Counted from the first letter of the stretch, positions 28,729-38,809 are shown. The stretch is DNA of 64,000 nucleotides from Lewinellaceae bacterium (GCA_020636355.1 JACJYB010000011.1:62001-126000), one strand, 5' to 3'. Notes: generated by a model from the letters alone, not told the origin. Numbers and translations: made by a program.

Positions 28729-29118
28729 ATGGAATTTGACAGAACCGGATTTATTCTTTACACGCTGAATTATCAGGCATGTGTGCAATTTTATGAACAT
28801 ATCCTGGATTTAGATAAACTTTTCGAGACACCTGATCTGACTTGTTTTTCTTTCGGATCTTCCTATTTAATGGTAGAAGAAGGTGGAGAATATGCCGCTA
28901 ACCGGACTGAAAATGGAAGCATAAAGTCTTGTCTCCGGATGAATGTGCCAAACGTGAGGAAATTAGCTGACGAACTAATCGCCAAAGGGATCAGCGTGGA
29001 TTACCAGGAACATACATGGGGAACAGTAGCAAAATTTTTTGATCCGGATGGCAACTTGTGCTCATTTAAAGACAGTGCCAAATTTGAGGATCAAATCTGG
29101 GTTTTTAAACAGAGATAA
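28729..29118 (+). CDS. VOC/glyoxalase-like protein
   Basis: A 129-residue protein with the VOC betaalphabetabetabeta pattern: the first module starts RTGFILYTLNYQACVQFYEHIL and the second ends at FFDPDGNLCSFKD. The C-terminal acidic ligand position is taken by the DPDGN loop. Substrate and metal are unknown. It is the third gene of the accessory run; gaps to its neighbours are 72 and 46 bp. Confidence 0.85.
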   Translation: MEFDRTGFILYTLNYQACVQFYEHILDLDKLFETPDLTCFSFGSSYLMVEEGGEYAANRTENGSIKSCLRMNVPNVRKLADELIAKGISVDYQEHTWGTVAKFFDPDGNLCSFKDSAKFEDQIWVFKQR

Positions 29119-29164
29119 CCGAAATTAAACTCACTTAGCATAAACTCCAAAAACCAAACAATCG

Positions 29165-29629
29165 ATGAATGCAAAAATCGAAAAATATGCCCAGATCTCG
29201 GAAATTGTGGGAGCTGTCGCGGTAGTCATTTCCCTCATCTATGTAGGAATCAGTATAAGGCAAAACACGAAAGCCGTACAAGTCGCTAATCATCAGGCTC
29301 TGGTGTCGATGGATATGGAAAAAAACGCCTGGTTCCGCTTGCCGGGATTCGCCGAAATCTATGAAATAGCCTTGACGAATCAGGACTCTCTCCTGCCTGC
29401 CCAGGTTATCCAGCTCAATACCTTCATTGCGGATATGTTTAATGCCTGGGAGTTCGCATTCATTACCTATCAGAATGGAGCCATGGAAGAAAAGATATGG
29501 CATGGATGGAATGGCTATTACCAGAGTCAGCTGGATATCAACCCATTTTATCGATTCTGGGAAAGTCATAAATCAGGTTTCTCCAAGGAGTTTGCCCATT
29601 ACATCGAGTCCGTTGAAACCAATCATTAA
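29165..29629 (+). CDS. Uncharacterised protein with single N-terminal membrane helix
   Basis: A 154-residue protein. Residues 11-28 form one transmembrane helix, followed by IRQNTKAVQVANHQALV. This helix-plus-IRQNT arrangement is recurrent in uncharacterised proteins of marine bacteria. A helical soluble domain follows. No function is known. It is separated by 49 bp from the dehydrogenase gene downstream. Confidence 0.7.
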   Translation: MNAKIEKYAQISEIVGAVAVVISLIYVGISIRQNTKAVQVANHQALVSMDMEKNAWFRLPGFAEIYEIALTNQDSLLPAQVIQLNTFIADMFNAWEFAFITYQNGAMEEKIWHGWNGYYQSQLDINPFYRFWESHKSGFSKEFAHYIESVETNH

Positions 29630-29678
29630 TACAATCCCAGAAGAATTTAAAAAACACCATCATTTAAAAAGCCAAGCC

Positions 29679-30710
29679 ATGGAAAACCAATACCCCGTCA
29701 AAATGAAAGCCTTATGGCTCTCTGAATATGGTAAAAAGCCTGAACTACGCGTCGTGGATGTGCCCAAACCGGGAAAACGGGAAGTCTTAATAAAAATTGC
29801 CGCGTCGCCAATTAATCCTTCCGATGCCATTTTTCTGCAGGGAAAATATCCAACCAAGAAATCCTTGCCGGTTATTCCTGGCTTTGAAGCAAGTGGTCAG
29901 GTGGTAGATTCCGGCAATCATTTTCTTGCCAAGCGGCTGCGTGGAAAAAATGTAGCTTGTTTTGCCCCTCTGACCGGCAATGGCTCCTGGGCAGAATACA
30001 TGGTCACCGATTTTACATTTGTGTCTCCCTTAAAGAAAGACATACCGGTTGATCTGGGCTCCATGCTCATGGTAAATCCTACTACGGCACTGGCCTTTAT
30101 TGATATCTGTAAGAAACATAATTATAAGGCGATGGTCAACACGGCGGCCGCCAGTGCATTGGGGAAAATGCTTATAAAAGCTTGTTCGGATGCAAAAGTA
30201 ACCCTCATCAATGTGGTTCACCGGCAGGAGCAAGTGGAGTTGCTTGCAAAACACGGCGCCAAAAATATCTTAAACAGCAGTGATACAGACTACCTTACTC
30301 AATTACAGACAATATGCAAACGGGAAAACGCTTTGATTGCTTTTGACGCCATTGGAGGCTCCAGTACGCAAGATCTTTTAAGCGCCCTGCCCAAAGGTGG
30401 CGAAGTCCGCATTTATGGCCGTTTGTCCGGAGACTTCTTTTCCGCCGATGTGACCAATATTCTGTTTGAACGAAAGCAGGTAAGCGGATTTTGGCTGTCA
30501 GAATGGATACCCAGGCAACCGCTGCTGAAATTATTAAAGATTTTAAAAAATGCTCAAAAATTAATTTCGTCCGGGGAAGAAATAACCATCCACAAAAAAA
30601 TCACCCTGGATGAATTTGATGCTGGAATCGAAGATTATTTAGCCAACATGACTGCCGGTAAAGTATTGCTTTGTCCAGGAGGGCATCCAACCAATGAAAT
30701 CGTCCCATAG
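29679..30710 (+). CDS. Zinc-type medium-chain dehydrogenase/quinone oxidoreductase-like protein
   Basis: A 343-residue MDR-superfamily enzyme. The GroES-like half begins MKALWLSEYGKKPELRVVDV and has INPSDAIFLQGKYP; the Rossmann half includes NTAAASALGKMLIKAC and DAIGGSSTQDLLSALP. No structural zinc cysteine cluster is visible, so a quinone oxidoreductase or enoyl reductase-like activity using NADPH is likelier than alcohol dehydrogenase. ATG 29679 (MENQYPVK) is chosen because the upstream in-frame extension overlaps the preceding gene out of frame. Confidence 0.85.
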   Translation: MENQYPVKMKALWLSEYGKKPELRVVDVPKPGKREVLIKIAASPINPSDAIFLQGKYPTKKSLPVIPGFEASGQVVDSGNHFLAKRLRGKNVACFAPLTGNGSWAEYMVTDFTFVSPLKKDIPVDLGSMLMVNPTTALAFIDICKKHNYKAMVNTAAASALGKMLIKACSDAKVTLINVVHRQEQVELLAKHGAKNILNSSDTDYLTQLQTICKRENALIAFDAIGGSSTQDLLSALPKGGEVRIYGRLSGDFFSADVTNILFERKQVSGFWLSEWIPRQPLLKLLKILKNAQKLISSGEEITIHKKITLDEFDAGIEDYLANMTAGKVLLCPGGHPTNEIVP

Positions 30711-30727
30711 TAGACAAAATAACATCT

Positions 30728-31474
30728 ATGAGCAATATTCTCAGAAATTTCCGTCGGTTATGGCTATCTGAAAATCGATTCAGCAAATACCTCGCGTATG
30801 CCATCGGAGAAATTATTCTGGTGGTGATCGGGATCCTTATTGCCCTGCAAATCAATGAATGGAATGCAAGGAGACAACACCGTCAGGAAGAAAACAGAAT
30901 ATTACTAAGTCTAAAAAAAGATTTAATTAATGACACCTTACAATTGACCTATAACATCACAACGGCGGAAGACAGAACAGCACAAATTGATTCAGTCTAC
31001 ATTGCACTCGGTAATCCCCACCAGTTTACTTCAGGTAAATTTCTTCAAATGGCTTATACATTGGCCAGCAGTAATGAATTCAATGTGAACAGCGGTACTT
31101 TTGATGAAAGTTTATCCTCCGGTTCCTTAAAATACATTCGTAATGATTTACTCCGTCAAGAGATTTTCGAATATTACCGTATTTCCAAATTGAATGAAAA
31201 CGACAAATATGCAACACAACAAAAATTCGATGTCGTTTTTCCGATCATGTTCAAAACCTTATCCACATCAAAAGATTTTTTTGATCAATTTATTGGACAT
31301 CCCTCTGCATTCAAGCAGTTAGATATTGAAAGTTTATCCGGCAACATTGAATTTATCGCTGCTGTAAATCAGCGATATTCATCGGAGAAAAACCAGATTC
31401 GACATTGGCATCATTTTATTACAATGAGCAAGCGTCTGATCTTTTCAATTGAGACAGAACTGGGGAAATTATAA
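30728..31474 (+). CDS. DUF6090 family membrane protein
   Basis: A 248-residue protein. The N-terminus FRRLWLSENRFSKYLAYAIG, then a single membrane helix (IILVVIGILIALQINEW) and N-A-R-R-Q, is the DUF6090 signature common in Bacteroidota. The C-terminal helical domain faces one side of the membrane. Role unknown. It starts 17 bp after the dehydrogenase stop, so it is probably co-transcribed with it. Confidence 0.85.
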   Translation: MSNILRNFRRLWLSENRFSKYLAYAIGEIILVVIGILIALQINEWNARRQHRQEENRILLSLKKDLINDTLQLTYNITTAEDRTAQIDSVYIALGNPHQFTSGKFLQMAYTLASSNEFNVNSGTFDESLSSGSLKYIRNDLLRQEIFEYYRISKLNENDKYATQQKFDVVFPIMFKTLSTSKDFFDQFIGHPSAFKQLDIESLSGNIEFIAAVNQRYSSEKNQIRHWHHFITMSKRLIFSIETELGKL

Positions 31475-31597
31475 CTATTTACCCACCACTGGGAGGTATG
31501 TTAAACTGGAACTTTCGATTGCATTCCTCTCACCCGATACTGACAGCCCCTGCACACCTTTATAATCCGTGGTGGAAGATCGACAGTCACTAGCAAC

Positions 31598-33127
31598 TCA
31601 GTGTCCCGGCTGTCTACCCTTTAACCTTCCGTCGTAATTGGTGCCTTGATAGGAACCCCAATGCGGTGGTTGACTTATCGGGAAATGGGTGCTAATCCGA
31701 TGTATCTGCATGCCATCAAAGGTGTAGGTATGACGCAGGTTGGTGCCGTGGCAAAAAATAATATCGAGGTATCCGTCTCCATCCAGGTCCCCGGCCCAGG
31801 GTGTCGAGGCAAAGTTGCTGCCCTGATAGGACTCCCCAATCTGCTGGATCTGATTTGACCGGAAATCAATCATCATCAGGGTCGTGTAAAAATACTTTTG
31901 AAAAAGTGTCCCGACTTCCTGGTAGTTGATGCTCATGATCACTTCATCGATCCCGTCATTATTCAGGTCAACCGCGAGTGGTGAAGCAATCTGATAATAT
32001 CCCAACGAATCGGAAAACAAAACTTGTCCAGAATTTCCATCGACCATCCGTTGCAAGCTCCAATCCAGCTTGGGCCAGGTTCCCTGCCCATAGGTTATGA
32101 ATACATCCGGCACTTCGTCGGCATTAAAGTACCCGATGCAGGGCGACGTGTATGAGGTGCTATTGGGAATATCCAGTTCCCAGATGTTTTTTTTGGTCAG
32201 CCCATCGATAGCAATCAACCGGCCTTCCGCCGCATTGACCAGGATGTCGCTTATACCATCCTGATTCAGGTCGGCACAAGATACCGGACCTATAAATCCG
32301 GAGTTTTTACCGGACTTTAATCGTACTGCCCGGTCCAGGCTTTCTGTGCAGACATGGACGAGGCTGTCCGCATACAAACTGCCGCCAATGGTCTCGCCAC
32401 CGGTTCCGAACACCACTTCCTGTCCTGCCGGCCCATTACTCAATACCGGAGACATGTAGATTTCTTTGCCATCGGGCATCGGAGCAAGCTTTAGCAATTT
32501 ACCGGTTCTGGCGCTTACGATGACCAGATATCCCGGTGCCCGGTTTGGATCATAAGGCTCCACCAACACATCCCCTCCATTTGCCAGCAATAAGTCTGAC
32601 AAACCATCTTGGTCCTGATCGGGTATCCACTGGGGATTGTAAAAATTAAACCAGCGATGAGTGAGAAATACGGGGCTATCGTTTACTTCCATAAAACGCC
32701 ACAGCAATTGACCTGATTTTCCGTCAATCGCTATCAATTCGGCTGAACGCCCACCAATGACAACATCGTCTACCAAATCTCCATTGATGTCCAAAAATAT
32801 CGCCGAACCAAAAATCTGATCTTTTGCCCGCACGTGCCATAGCATATGACCATCCCGTCCGTCCAGGGCAATCACCGCAGAGTCACAGGAATTAAATTCT
32901 TCCCGGCCAGCTCCCATCACGATGTCCATGATGCCATCCGCATTGAGATCGGTCACCCGAGGAGATGAAAATGATCCAATAGTCGGCAGATCAGTCGTCC
33001 AGCTCATTTGGCCATTTAATGGTAAACTACGGCCAACCATAGAAAGTATCAGGATTGGAGCGATGGCTTTCAGACCAGTACGTGACCAAACCTTACCCGG
33101 GCAATTTTGGCATCGCATGACACCCAT
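31598..33127 (-). CDS. FG-GAP/VCBS repeat secreted beta-propeller protein
   Basis: A 509-residue exported protein. An N-terminal hydrophobic segment ends at LPLNGQ, after a rather long polar stretch; ATG at 33118 is an alternative start. At least seven FG-GAP calcium-binding motifs are visible (e.g. DLNADGIMD, DINGDLVDD, DLNQDGISD, DLNNDGIDE, DLDGDGYLD), so it folds as a seven-bladed integrin-like propeller, with PQQ-like AIDGKSGQLLWRF strands. No sorting domain is seen. Surface binding of a glycan or protein is inferred. Confidence 0.8.
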   Translation of the reverse strand: MGVMRCQNCPGKVWSRTGLKAIAPILILSMVGRSLPLNGQMSWTTDLPTIGSFSSPRVTDLNADGIMDIVMGAGREEFNSCDSAVIALDGRDGHMLWHVRAKDQIFGSAIFLDINGDLVDDVVIGGRSAELIAIDGKSGQLLWRFMEVNDSPVFLTHRWFNFYNPQWIPDQDQDGLSDLLLANGGDVLVEPYDPNRAPGYLVIVSARTGKLLKLAPMPDGKEIYMSPVLSNGPAGQEVVFGTGGETIGGSLYADSLVHVCTESLDRAVRLKSGKNSGFIGPVSCADLNQDGISDILVNAAEGRLIAIDGLTKKNIWELDIPNSTSYTSPCIGYFNADEVPDVFITYGQGTWPKLDWSLQRMVDGNSGQVLFSDSLGYYQIASPLAVDLNNDGIDEVIMSINYQEVGTLFQKYFYTTLMMIDFRSNQIQQIGESYQGSNFASTPWAGDLDGDGYLDIIFCHGTNLRHTYTFDGMQIHRISTHFPISQPPHWGSYQGTNYDGRLKGRQPGH

Positions 33128-33448
33128 GAATTTGTCAGTTTACGTCTTCAGGAAATTAAGACCTAAAATTTCGCGGTGGGCTTAAAGGCTGCTGAACGGG
33201 AAAAGAATCGGGTTAACGGAATCAGTAGATGGATAATCCGTCCATATACCACCCTATGAAATGGGGATACCCAACGTATTGGGAGGAACCAATGGCTGAA
33301 GGATTTAGCGTATTGGACTCCAACCGGCTTAAATGAGTTTCTCTGGAGCTTTTGGTCAAGTTCCATCATTCCTCTGAAAATTGGCGTAACTTAGAAAGAG
33401 GTCCTGCCTCTCCGGCAGGAATTAGATTCGAGGGCTAATAGATAGAAC
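33128..33448. other. Intergenic stretch with a hairpin
   Basis: No credible gene; a 68-codon minus-strand frame at 33163-33369 has no coding character. TCCTGCC (33402-33408) and GGCAGGA (33414-33420) form a strong 7-bp hairpin 28 bp before the next ATG, without a T-tract, so it is not a clear terminator. Confidence 0.5.
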
Positions 33449-35134
33449 ATGAAAAGCTCTAATTCATTTATCCTGGTAGCCGGCGTTATGGCCATATTGA
33501 TAATGGCCAGTTGCCGCAGCAAGAACGTCTACCCCAATCCTGCCCTGAACCAAATCGAACTGCTTCGCGGAGATATTATTCTATGCAGCGGGAAAGACTT
33601 CGGAGATGTAGATTTTGCCATGTCCTGCGACTATTCGGTCCGGGAAACTTTTGAGCTGGCCATATCACTGTTGCATTCGTTTGAATACGATGAGGCGGAG
33701 AAGGCATTTGTACAGGTTATTGACGCCGATCCGAATTGTGCAATGGCCTACTGGGGAGTCGCTATGAGCATTTACCATGCCCTATGGGAGCCGCCGGGGC
33801 CGGAACAACTGAAGAAGGGTGAAAAGATCCTGCAGATTGCGGCCACCATCCCTAAGACAGAAAGAGAAGAAGAATACCTTGCTGCCGTGGGCGAATATTA
33901 TCACCACTGGGAAAACACCGATCCGAAAACCAGGCACAAAAATGGCTGATAAAATGGAGGCCATCTATTTGAAATACCCGGACGATAACGAGGCTGCCGT
34001 CCTCTATGCACTGGCACTAAATACCACCGCAGACCCTGCCGATCAAAATTTTACCAACCAGCGGAAAGCGGGCAGCATCCTCGAATCCCTTTTCTCAGAC
34101 CATCCGAATCACCCTGGAATAGCTCATTACATCATCCACAATTATGACAATCCGGTATTGGCGTCAAAGGCCTGGCCACTGCCCGCAAGTATGCGCAAAT
34201 TGCTCCGGCTTCTGCCCATGCTCAACATATGCCCTCTCATATTTTTACCCGATTGGGTCTATGGGATGAATCCATTGAGTCCAGTTTAAACTCCATAGCT
34301 TCAGCAGTCTGTTATGCAGATCAGGCAGGATTCAATGCCCATTGGGATGAAGAATTACATGGCATGGATTACATAGTATATGCCTACCTGCAACGCGGCA
34401 ATAATGGTCAAGCTGCTGCACAAAACGATTACCTGAATACTTTTGAAAAAGTATATCCTGTAAATTTCAAAGTTGCTTATGCCATGGCGGCTATACCCGC
34501 AAGAATGGTTTTGGAAAATAAGGATTGGAAATCTGCAGCGAATCTGACTCTGCCTCCAATAAACTTCCCCTGGGAGCAGTTTCCCTGGCAAGTGGGTATC
34601 CTGCATTTTACCCGCGCGCTCGGTGCTGCGCATACCGGGGATCTCAAAGCAGCCTACTCCGAGCTCGCGCAACTTGACACCCTCCAGGCAAAATTAACCA
34701 GAGCGAATAATACCTATCAGGCCAATCAGGTAATGATCCAGTCACTCGCCGCTAAAGGCTGGATCAAGTGGGCTGAAGGCAATTTTCAAGAAGCCTTGAG
34801 CCTGATGCAAGATGCCGCAATCCGTGAAGACCAAACCACCAAACATCCGGTGACCCCATGTGAAGTATTGCCCGCCCGGGAGCTTCTTGCCGATCTCCTG
34901 CTGGCAATTGACCGACCGGAACAGGCACTTATGGCCTATCAAATGGATCTGACTACGCATCCAAACCGCTTAAATGGGCTTTATGGTGCTGCAGTATGTG
35001 CTCTGAAATTGAATGATACCGAAGCGGCTAAAAGTTTTTATCAGAAGCTGCTATCTCTTGCCGGCGATGAAGCAAATGAGCGGTCAGAGATCGCCGAAGC
35101 ATCGGACTACCTGGTTACCCATGAAAAGAGATAA
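33449..35134 (+). pseudogene. TPR-repeat lipoprotein, interrupted by two compensating frameshifts
   Basis: Three overlapping frames together encode one ~560-residue protein: a lipobox signal (LIMASC), TPR helices (FEYDEAEKAFVQVIDADP), the KYPDDNEAAVLYALAL block, AQHMPSHIFTRLGLWDESI, and further TPRs to 35134. The first break is an extra A in the A-run near 33940-33944; the second is a missing A in the AAA run near 34170. Both restore continuous homology and their net effect is zero, so sequencing or assembly error is likelier than decay. The family is an uncharacterised TPR lipoprotein of Bacteroidota. Confidence 0.75.
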
Positions 35135-35178
35135 CGGAACGAAGTTCCATTTGCGATTCTAATCCGGCGGGATGTCCA

Positions 35179-36594
35179 TTAATTTTCCAATTTTTTTACG
35201 GCCTCAAGAGCAGAGGGCAAGTCAGGCCGTATGGCGAGCGCCTGTTTGTACGCTTTCAGTGCGGCGTTCCGGTCACCGCTTTTCAACAAGGCCTCACCGT
35301 AGCTGTCCCAGCAGTTGGCTATGTCCGGAAATAATTCAGTATTCAGTTTAAAAATCTGTATGGCCTCGGTAGTCATACCGGAATACAGCAAATTGTAGCC
35401 GATCTGATTCAACCATACATCCGCGGGCTCACGATCTTCCGTGCCCGCAATGAACTCCGCAAAATGTTCCTTCAAATAACCGATGCCCTGATCACGATAG
35501 ACTGCATAGAGTCTAGGAATCAACGGCAGGTCAGGAGCGACAGGCTGCTTTCCATTGATCAGATCGTAGATTGCCTTTCCCAGATTTTCAGCCACCGGTT
35601 CGTCCATATTAGCCAGTACGATGACATCAAGGTGGCGCTGAATGTCCACCAACGCCAGAGCATTGGCTCCTTCGAATCCACCGGCTACCGGAATGGCACC
35701 ACCATCTTTCTTCAACTTCTGGATAAAAGGATAAAAATCGTCGTATTGCTTTCCTGCCGGACTTACCAGTTGATCTGAAAAGAAATAAGCCTCAATAAAT
35801 TTGAACAAGTCTTCAGCCGTCATGATAAACCCACCGGCAGGTGTCGGTATCAATAACAGATTCTCATTGCTTTCCAAGGATCCGAACATCGTCTTCATGT
35901 ACCCGATCGCCCGGTTTGGCGTTGCCTCCTTCTTTTCGTCAACCACTGTATGGGTCATGTCCAAAGGAATCACAATCCGATCCAGGATGTTCTGGTAAAA
36001 TGGCTTACCAGTCACTTCCTCGATGATACCACCCAGCAACAGGTATCCTGCATTGCTGTATTGCCATTCTGTTCCCGGCTCAAAATCCAGCGGCATTTTA
36101 CGAATCCTTTCGACCAGTGCAGGTATTGTCTGTTCGCTTTTGGGCAAATCAAAAAAGCCGGGCTCCTGCATGTAATCTCCATAACCTGAAGTATGATCAA
36201 TCAACTCCTTGATGGTCACCTTCGTGGCGGCTTCTTCGGGAAACCCGTTCAGGAATTTACCCAAAAGATCATCCGGCTGTATCTTTCCTTCTTCGATCAA
36301 CTGCATAACCAGAACTTTGGTAAACAGCTTATTAATGGATCCAATGTCAAAATACGTACTCATGGTATTCGCAGTTCCATGCTCCCGGTTTGATTGTCCA
36401 AATGCCTTTTGATAGACCGGCTCACCTTTTTCGGCCACCAGAACCACTCCCGAAAAGATGTCCAAATCCTGATATTGCTTGACCAGCGCATCAATTTTTT
36501 GGGCTAATTGATCCGGCTGGTTGATAACCTGACTGTGCATTGTATTAATCATCAGGATATTTACGAACCATAGCCACACCCTATTTAATTTCAT
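35179..36594 (-). CDS. Serine hydrolase (class C beta-lactamase fold) with C-terminal TPR
   Basis: A 471-residue exported protein with a signal peptide (residues 1-21). The penicillin-binding fold is shown by S-x-x-K (SINK, S86 and K89), Y-x-N (WQYSNAGYLLLGG) and IDHTSGYGDYM. Residues ~395-471 form one or two TPRs (LLYSGMTTEAIQIFKLN, GDRNAALKAYKQALAIRP). Such proteins are usually peptidases or esterases of unknown substrate rather than resistance enzymes. It is convergent with the TPR gene, 44 bp apart. Confidence 0.88.
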   Translation of the reverse strand: MKLNRVWLWFVNILMINTMHSQVINQPDQLAQKIDALVKQYQDLDIFSGVVLVAEKGEPVYQKAFGQSNREHGTANTMSTYFDIGSINKLFTKVLVMQLIEEGKIQPDDLLGKFLNGFPEEAATKVTIKELIDHTSGYGDYMQEPGFFDLPKSEQTIPALVERIRKMPLDFEPGTEWQYSNAGYLLLGGIIEEVTGKPFYQNILDRIVIPLDMTHTVVDEKKEATPNRAIGYMKTMFGSLESNENLLLIPTPAGGFIMTAEDLFKFIEAYFFSDQLVSPAGKQYDDFYPFIQKLKKDGGAIPVAGGFEGANALALVDIQRHLDVIVLANMDEPVAENLGKAIYDLINGKQPVAPDLPLIPRLYAVYRDQGIGYLKEHFAEFIAGTEDREPADVWLNQIGYNLLYSGMTTEAIQIFKLNTELFPDIANCWDSYGEALLKSGDRNAALKAYKQALAIRPDLPSALEAVKKLEN

Positions 36595-36737
36595 TTTTAG
36601 TCTGTTTTATCCTTCAAGATTAAGTTCCAGGAAACTGGTATGCAAACACCTGGGATCAGCATCCCGTCATTTGGTATCAGGCCGGGGGATTTTGTGACGT
36701 GTTCATTGGGTTGCCACCCACTTCAATCGCTTATCTT

Positions 36738-36745
36738 TAATTTTG
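36738..36745 (+). promoter_or_regulatory. TAnnTTTG promoter box upstream of GNAT-NTF2 gene
   Basis: TAATTTTG is an exact match, with TTG at 36711-36713 upstream (24-bp spacer, a little long). It overlaps the ORF's first in-frame start at 36743, which cannot then be used, so translation begins at 36788 or 36824. Confidence 0.55.
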
Positions 36746-36823
36746 AACCAGCAGGTCCGAATTGAAGGATTGATTTCGAAATTCGGGATGAAAATGGTCC
36801 ATTACATTCAGAAAAAAACAGGT

Positions 36824-37717
36824 ATGATCAACACCGAACGCCTTTCCTTAAGGTTGCTGAATAATACCGACCCGGAATTTATTCTCGAATTAGTCAATAT
36901 GCCTGAATGGATCCGGTTTATTGGCGATCGAAATGTCCATTCCACAGAGGATGCCCAAAATTACATCCAGAATGCGCTGCTGGATACAACGTCGCAATAC
37001 TGGATCGTGAGCTTGAAAGAAGACAAAATACCCATCGGTTTGATAACCTTCATGAAGCGATCCTATCTATTGCATTTTGATATTGGCTTTGCTTTCCTGA
37101 CCCAATATACCAACCTTGGCTACGCCTATGAAGCAGTAAATGCTGTCGTGGAAACGATCCTCTCTGACCCGTCCCATGAAAAGATTGCAGCTATTTTGCT
37201 TCCGGAAAATAAAAAGTCAATCCGGTTACTCCAACGATTGGGCTTAAGGTTTGATACGGAGATCAAGAAAAAAGAGCAAGTCCTCCATCTCTATTCTGTC
37301 CCGACCGATTACCTGAAAATTAACCGGCTCACCAGCCGCTTTTTTAACCTGTTTACCAATACCAATCAACAAACTCCGCCATTGGATGATCTTTATTCCA
37401 TTTGTCTGCAAAAAGCAATTATTGCCAAAAAGGAAATCGACCGAACAGAAATATATGACCTGGAAGAATTTCTAAACCCAAGAAAAAAAATCCTCACCGA
37501 TGGGACCTTAACCGAATTCAGGGAGTATGAAGTTTCGGAGGAGACCAGGATCAGCAATAATCTGGCTCAACGCATCTCGCGGTACCACAAAGATGGCTAT
37601 CTGAATGGGGTCTATTTTTCGGAAAATGGAACCAAATTATTTCAATTCACCAATGATGAAAATACCTGGAAGATTGCCAGCGTAATTTGGGAAGATTCGA
37701 CCTCACCGTTATCCTGA
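36824..37717 (+). CDS. GNAT acetyltransferase fused to NTF2/SnoaL-like domain
   Basis: A 297-residue protein from ATG 36824 (MINTERLSLRLL); ATG 36788 would add 12 residues. Residues 1-165 are a RimJ-type GNAT: LSLRLL, FIGDRNVHSTEDAQNYI, IGFAFLTQYTNLGYAYEA and NKKSIRLLQRLGLRFD. Residues ~185-297 (FREYEVSEETRISNNLAQRI, then YFSENGTKLFQFTNDEN, WKIASVIWED) resemble the C-terminal half of NTF2/SnoaL-like proteins. The acetyl acceptor is unknown. The NTF2-like part may recognise the substrate. Confidence 0.75.
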   Translation: MINTERLSLRLLNNTDPEFILELVNMPEWIRFIGDRNVHSTEDAQNYIQNALLDTTSQYWIVSLKEDKIPIGLITFMKRSYLLHFDIGFAFLTQYTNLGYAYEAVNAVVETILSDPSHEKIAAILLPENKKSIRLLQRLGLRFDTEIKKKEQVLHLYSVPTDYLKINRLTSRFFNLFTNTNQQTPPLDDLYSICLQKAIIAKKEIDRTEIYDLEEFLNPRKKILTDGTLTEFREYEVSEETRISNNLAQRISRYHKDGYLNGVYFSENGTKLFQFTNDENTWKIASVIWEDSTSPLS

Positions 37718-37776
37718 ATTTTGATTCAACATGTAGTGACTCCTATATCCAGATTCATCCAAATGATCCACAAACC

Positions 37777-38175
37777 ATGAATAAGCTATTAAAATATACC
37801 GAAAAGGACCTTCAGAATATTGAGTTGGAGGACTGGCTGAACCGGAAACCTGCCGAACTACGACCTATCGCCAGCAAATGGATTAAGGTGATCCATCACT
37901 GCGGACCGGATGTTCAGGGTATCTTTCATGATAATTATCCGATGGGCTGTGTGGATTATGCTCCATTCGCCTATGTCAATGTCTACAGTGCACATGTAAA
38001 CGTCGGTTTCTTTTATGGGGCAACCCTGCCTGACCCATCCGGAATACTGGAAGGCACCGGAAAACTGGGCCGGCATATCAAACTCAGGCCTGACCAGGTA
38101 TATGACGAACAGACCGTTAGACAACTCATCCAACTGGCTTACCAGGACATCCTGCAGCGCACAATCTGGGAATAG
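37777..38175 (+). CDS. DUF1801 protein (YdhG/CyaY-like fold)
   Basis: A 132-residue protein from ATG 37777; the upstream in-frame codons overlap the GNAT gene. SKWIKVIHHCGPDVQGIFHD, then YVNVYSAHVNVGFFYGATL and RHIKLRPD, follow the DUF1801 pattern, a frataxin-like small fold of unknown role. A second member lies at 39420. Confidence 0.8.
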   Translation: MNKLLKYTEKDLQNIELEDWLNRKPAELRPIASKWIKVIHHCGPDVQGIFHDNYPMGCVDYAPFAYVNVYSAHVNVGFFYGATLPDPSGILEGTGKLGRHIKLRPDQVYDEQTVRQLIQLAYQDILQRTIWE

Positions 38176-38329
38176 CATCCAGCTATTGCTTCCAGTATTT
38201 GTCTCCTACTTTTTTGGCACCCAACACCATCAGGGTCCGCTATAAAAATTTACTTTCCTTCCGACAAACCTGAAATCATTTTTGATATCTTTAATAGCAA
38301 GCCCCATAACCGCTGGAAACGCTTAATAA

Positions 38330-38809
38330 ATGACTCGAAGAACAACCCTGCTTATTTCCGCAGCGATTGCATTCGGACTCGGATTTGCATTACGGTCCTC
38401 CTTGAACAATCAAACCACAAATACAACATCAATGAAGAGAGTAACTGGTATCGGTGGCATCTTTTTTAAATGCAAGGATCCCGACCAAATGAAAGAATGG
38501 TATAAAACCCATCTTGGATTTAAAACCGACCCTTATGGGGTACAGTTTGAATGGCGCGACGAGGAAGACCCTTCCAAAAAAGGTTCTACGGTGTGGAGCC
38601 CATTCCCAGAAAAGACCGGCTATTTTGCACCCTCAGAAAAGGATTTCATGATCAACTACCGCGTCGAAAATCTGGAAGAGCTCGTTACGGCACTTAAGGA
38701 GGAAGGCGTAACCATCGTGGATGATCTGGCAACCTACGATTACGGTAAATTCATCCATATCCTGGATCCGGAAGGAAACAAAATCGAATTGTGGGAGCCG
38801 CTCGATTAA
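38330..38809 (+). CDS. VOC/glyoxalase-like protein with N-terminal hydrophobic helix
   Basis: A 159-residue protein. The VOC part begins at residue 35 (MKRVTGIGGIFFKCKDPDQM), with WYKTHLGFKTDPYG and ending FIHILDPEGNKIELWEP, whose terminal Glu is a usual metal ligand. If the start at 38330 is correct, a hydrophobic helix (residues 6-21) precedes the fold and would export or anchor it; starting at 38432 would give a normal cytoplasmic protein. Substrate unknown. Confidence 0.8.
   Translation: MTRRTTLLISAAIAFGLGFALRSSLNNQTTNTTSMKRVTGIGGIFFKCKDPDQMKEWYKTHLGFKTDPYGVQFEWRDEEDPSKKGSTVWSPFPEKTGYFAPSEKDFMINYRVENLEELVTALKEEGVTIVDDLATYDYGKFIHILDPEGNKIELWEPLD

Noticed and set aside
27562..31474. Integron gene cassettes
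   Set aside because: Cassette-like cargo, but no paired RYYYAAC/GTTRRRY attC sites flank the genes and no integrase is present.
33163..33369. 68-codon minus-strand ORF
   Set aside because: No conserved pattern, no promoter, and composition unlike its neighbours.
35179..36594. Beta-lactamase resistance gene
   Set aside because: The serine-hydrolase fold is general and the TPR tail and context give no reason to call resistance.
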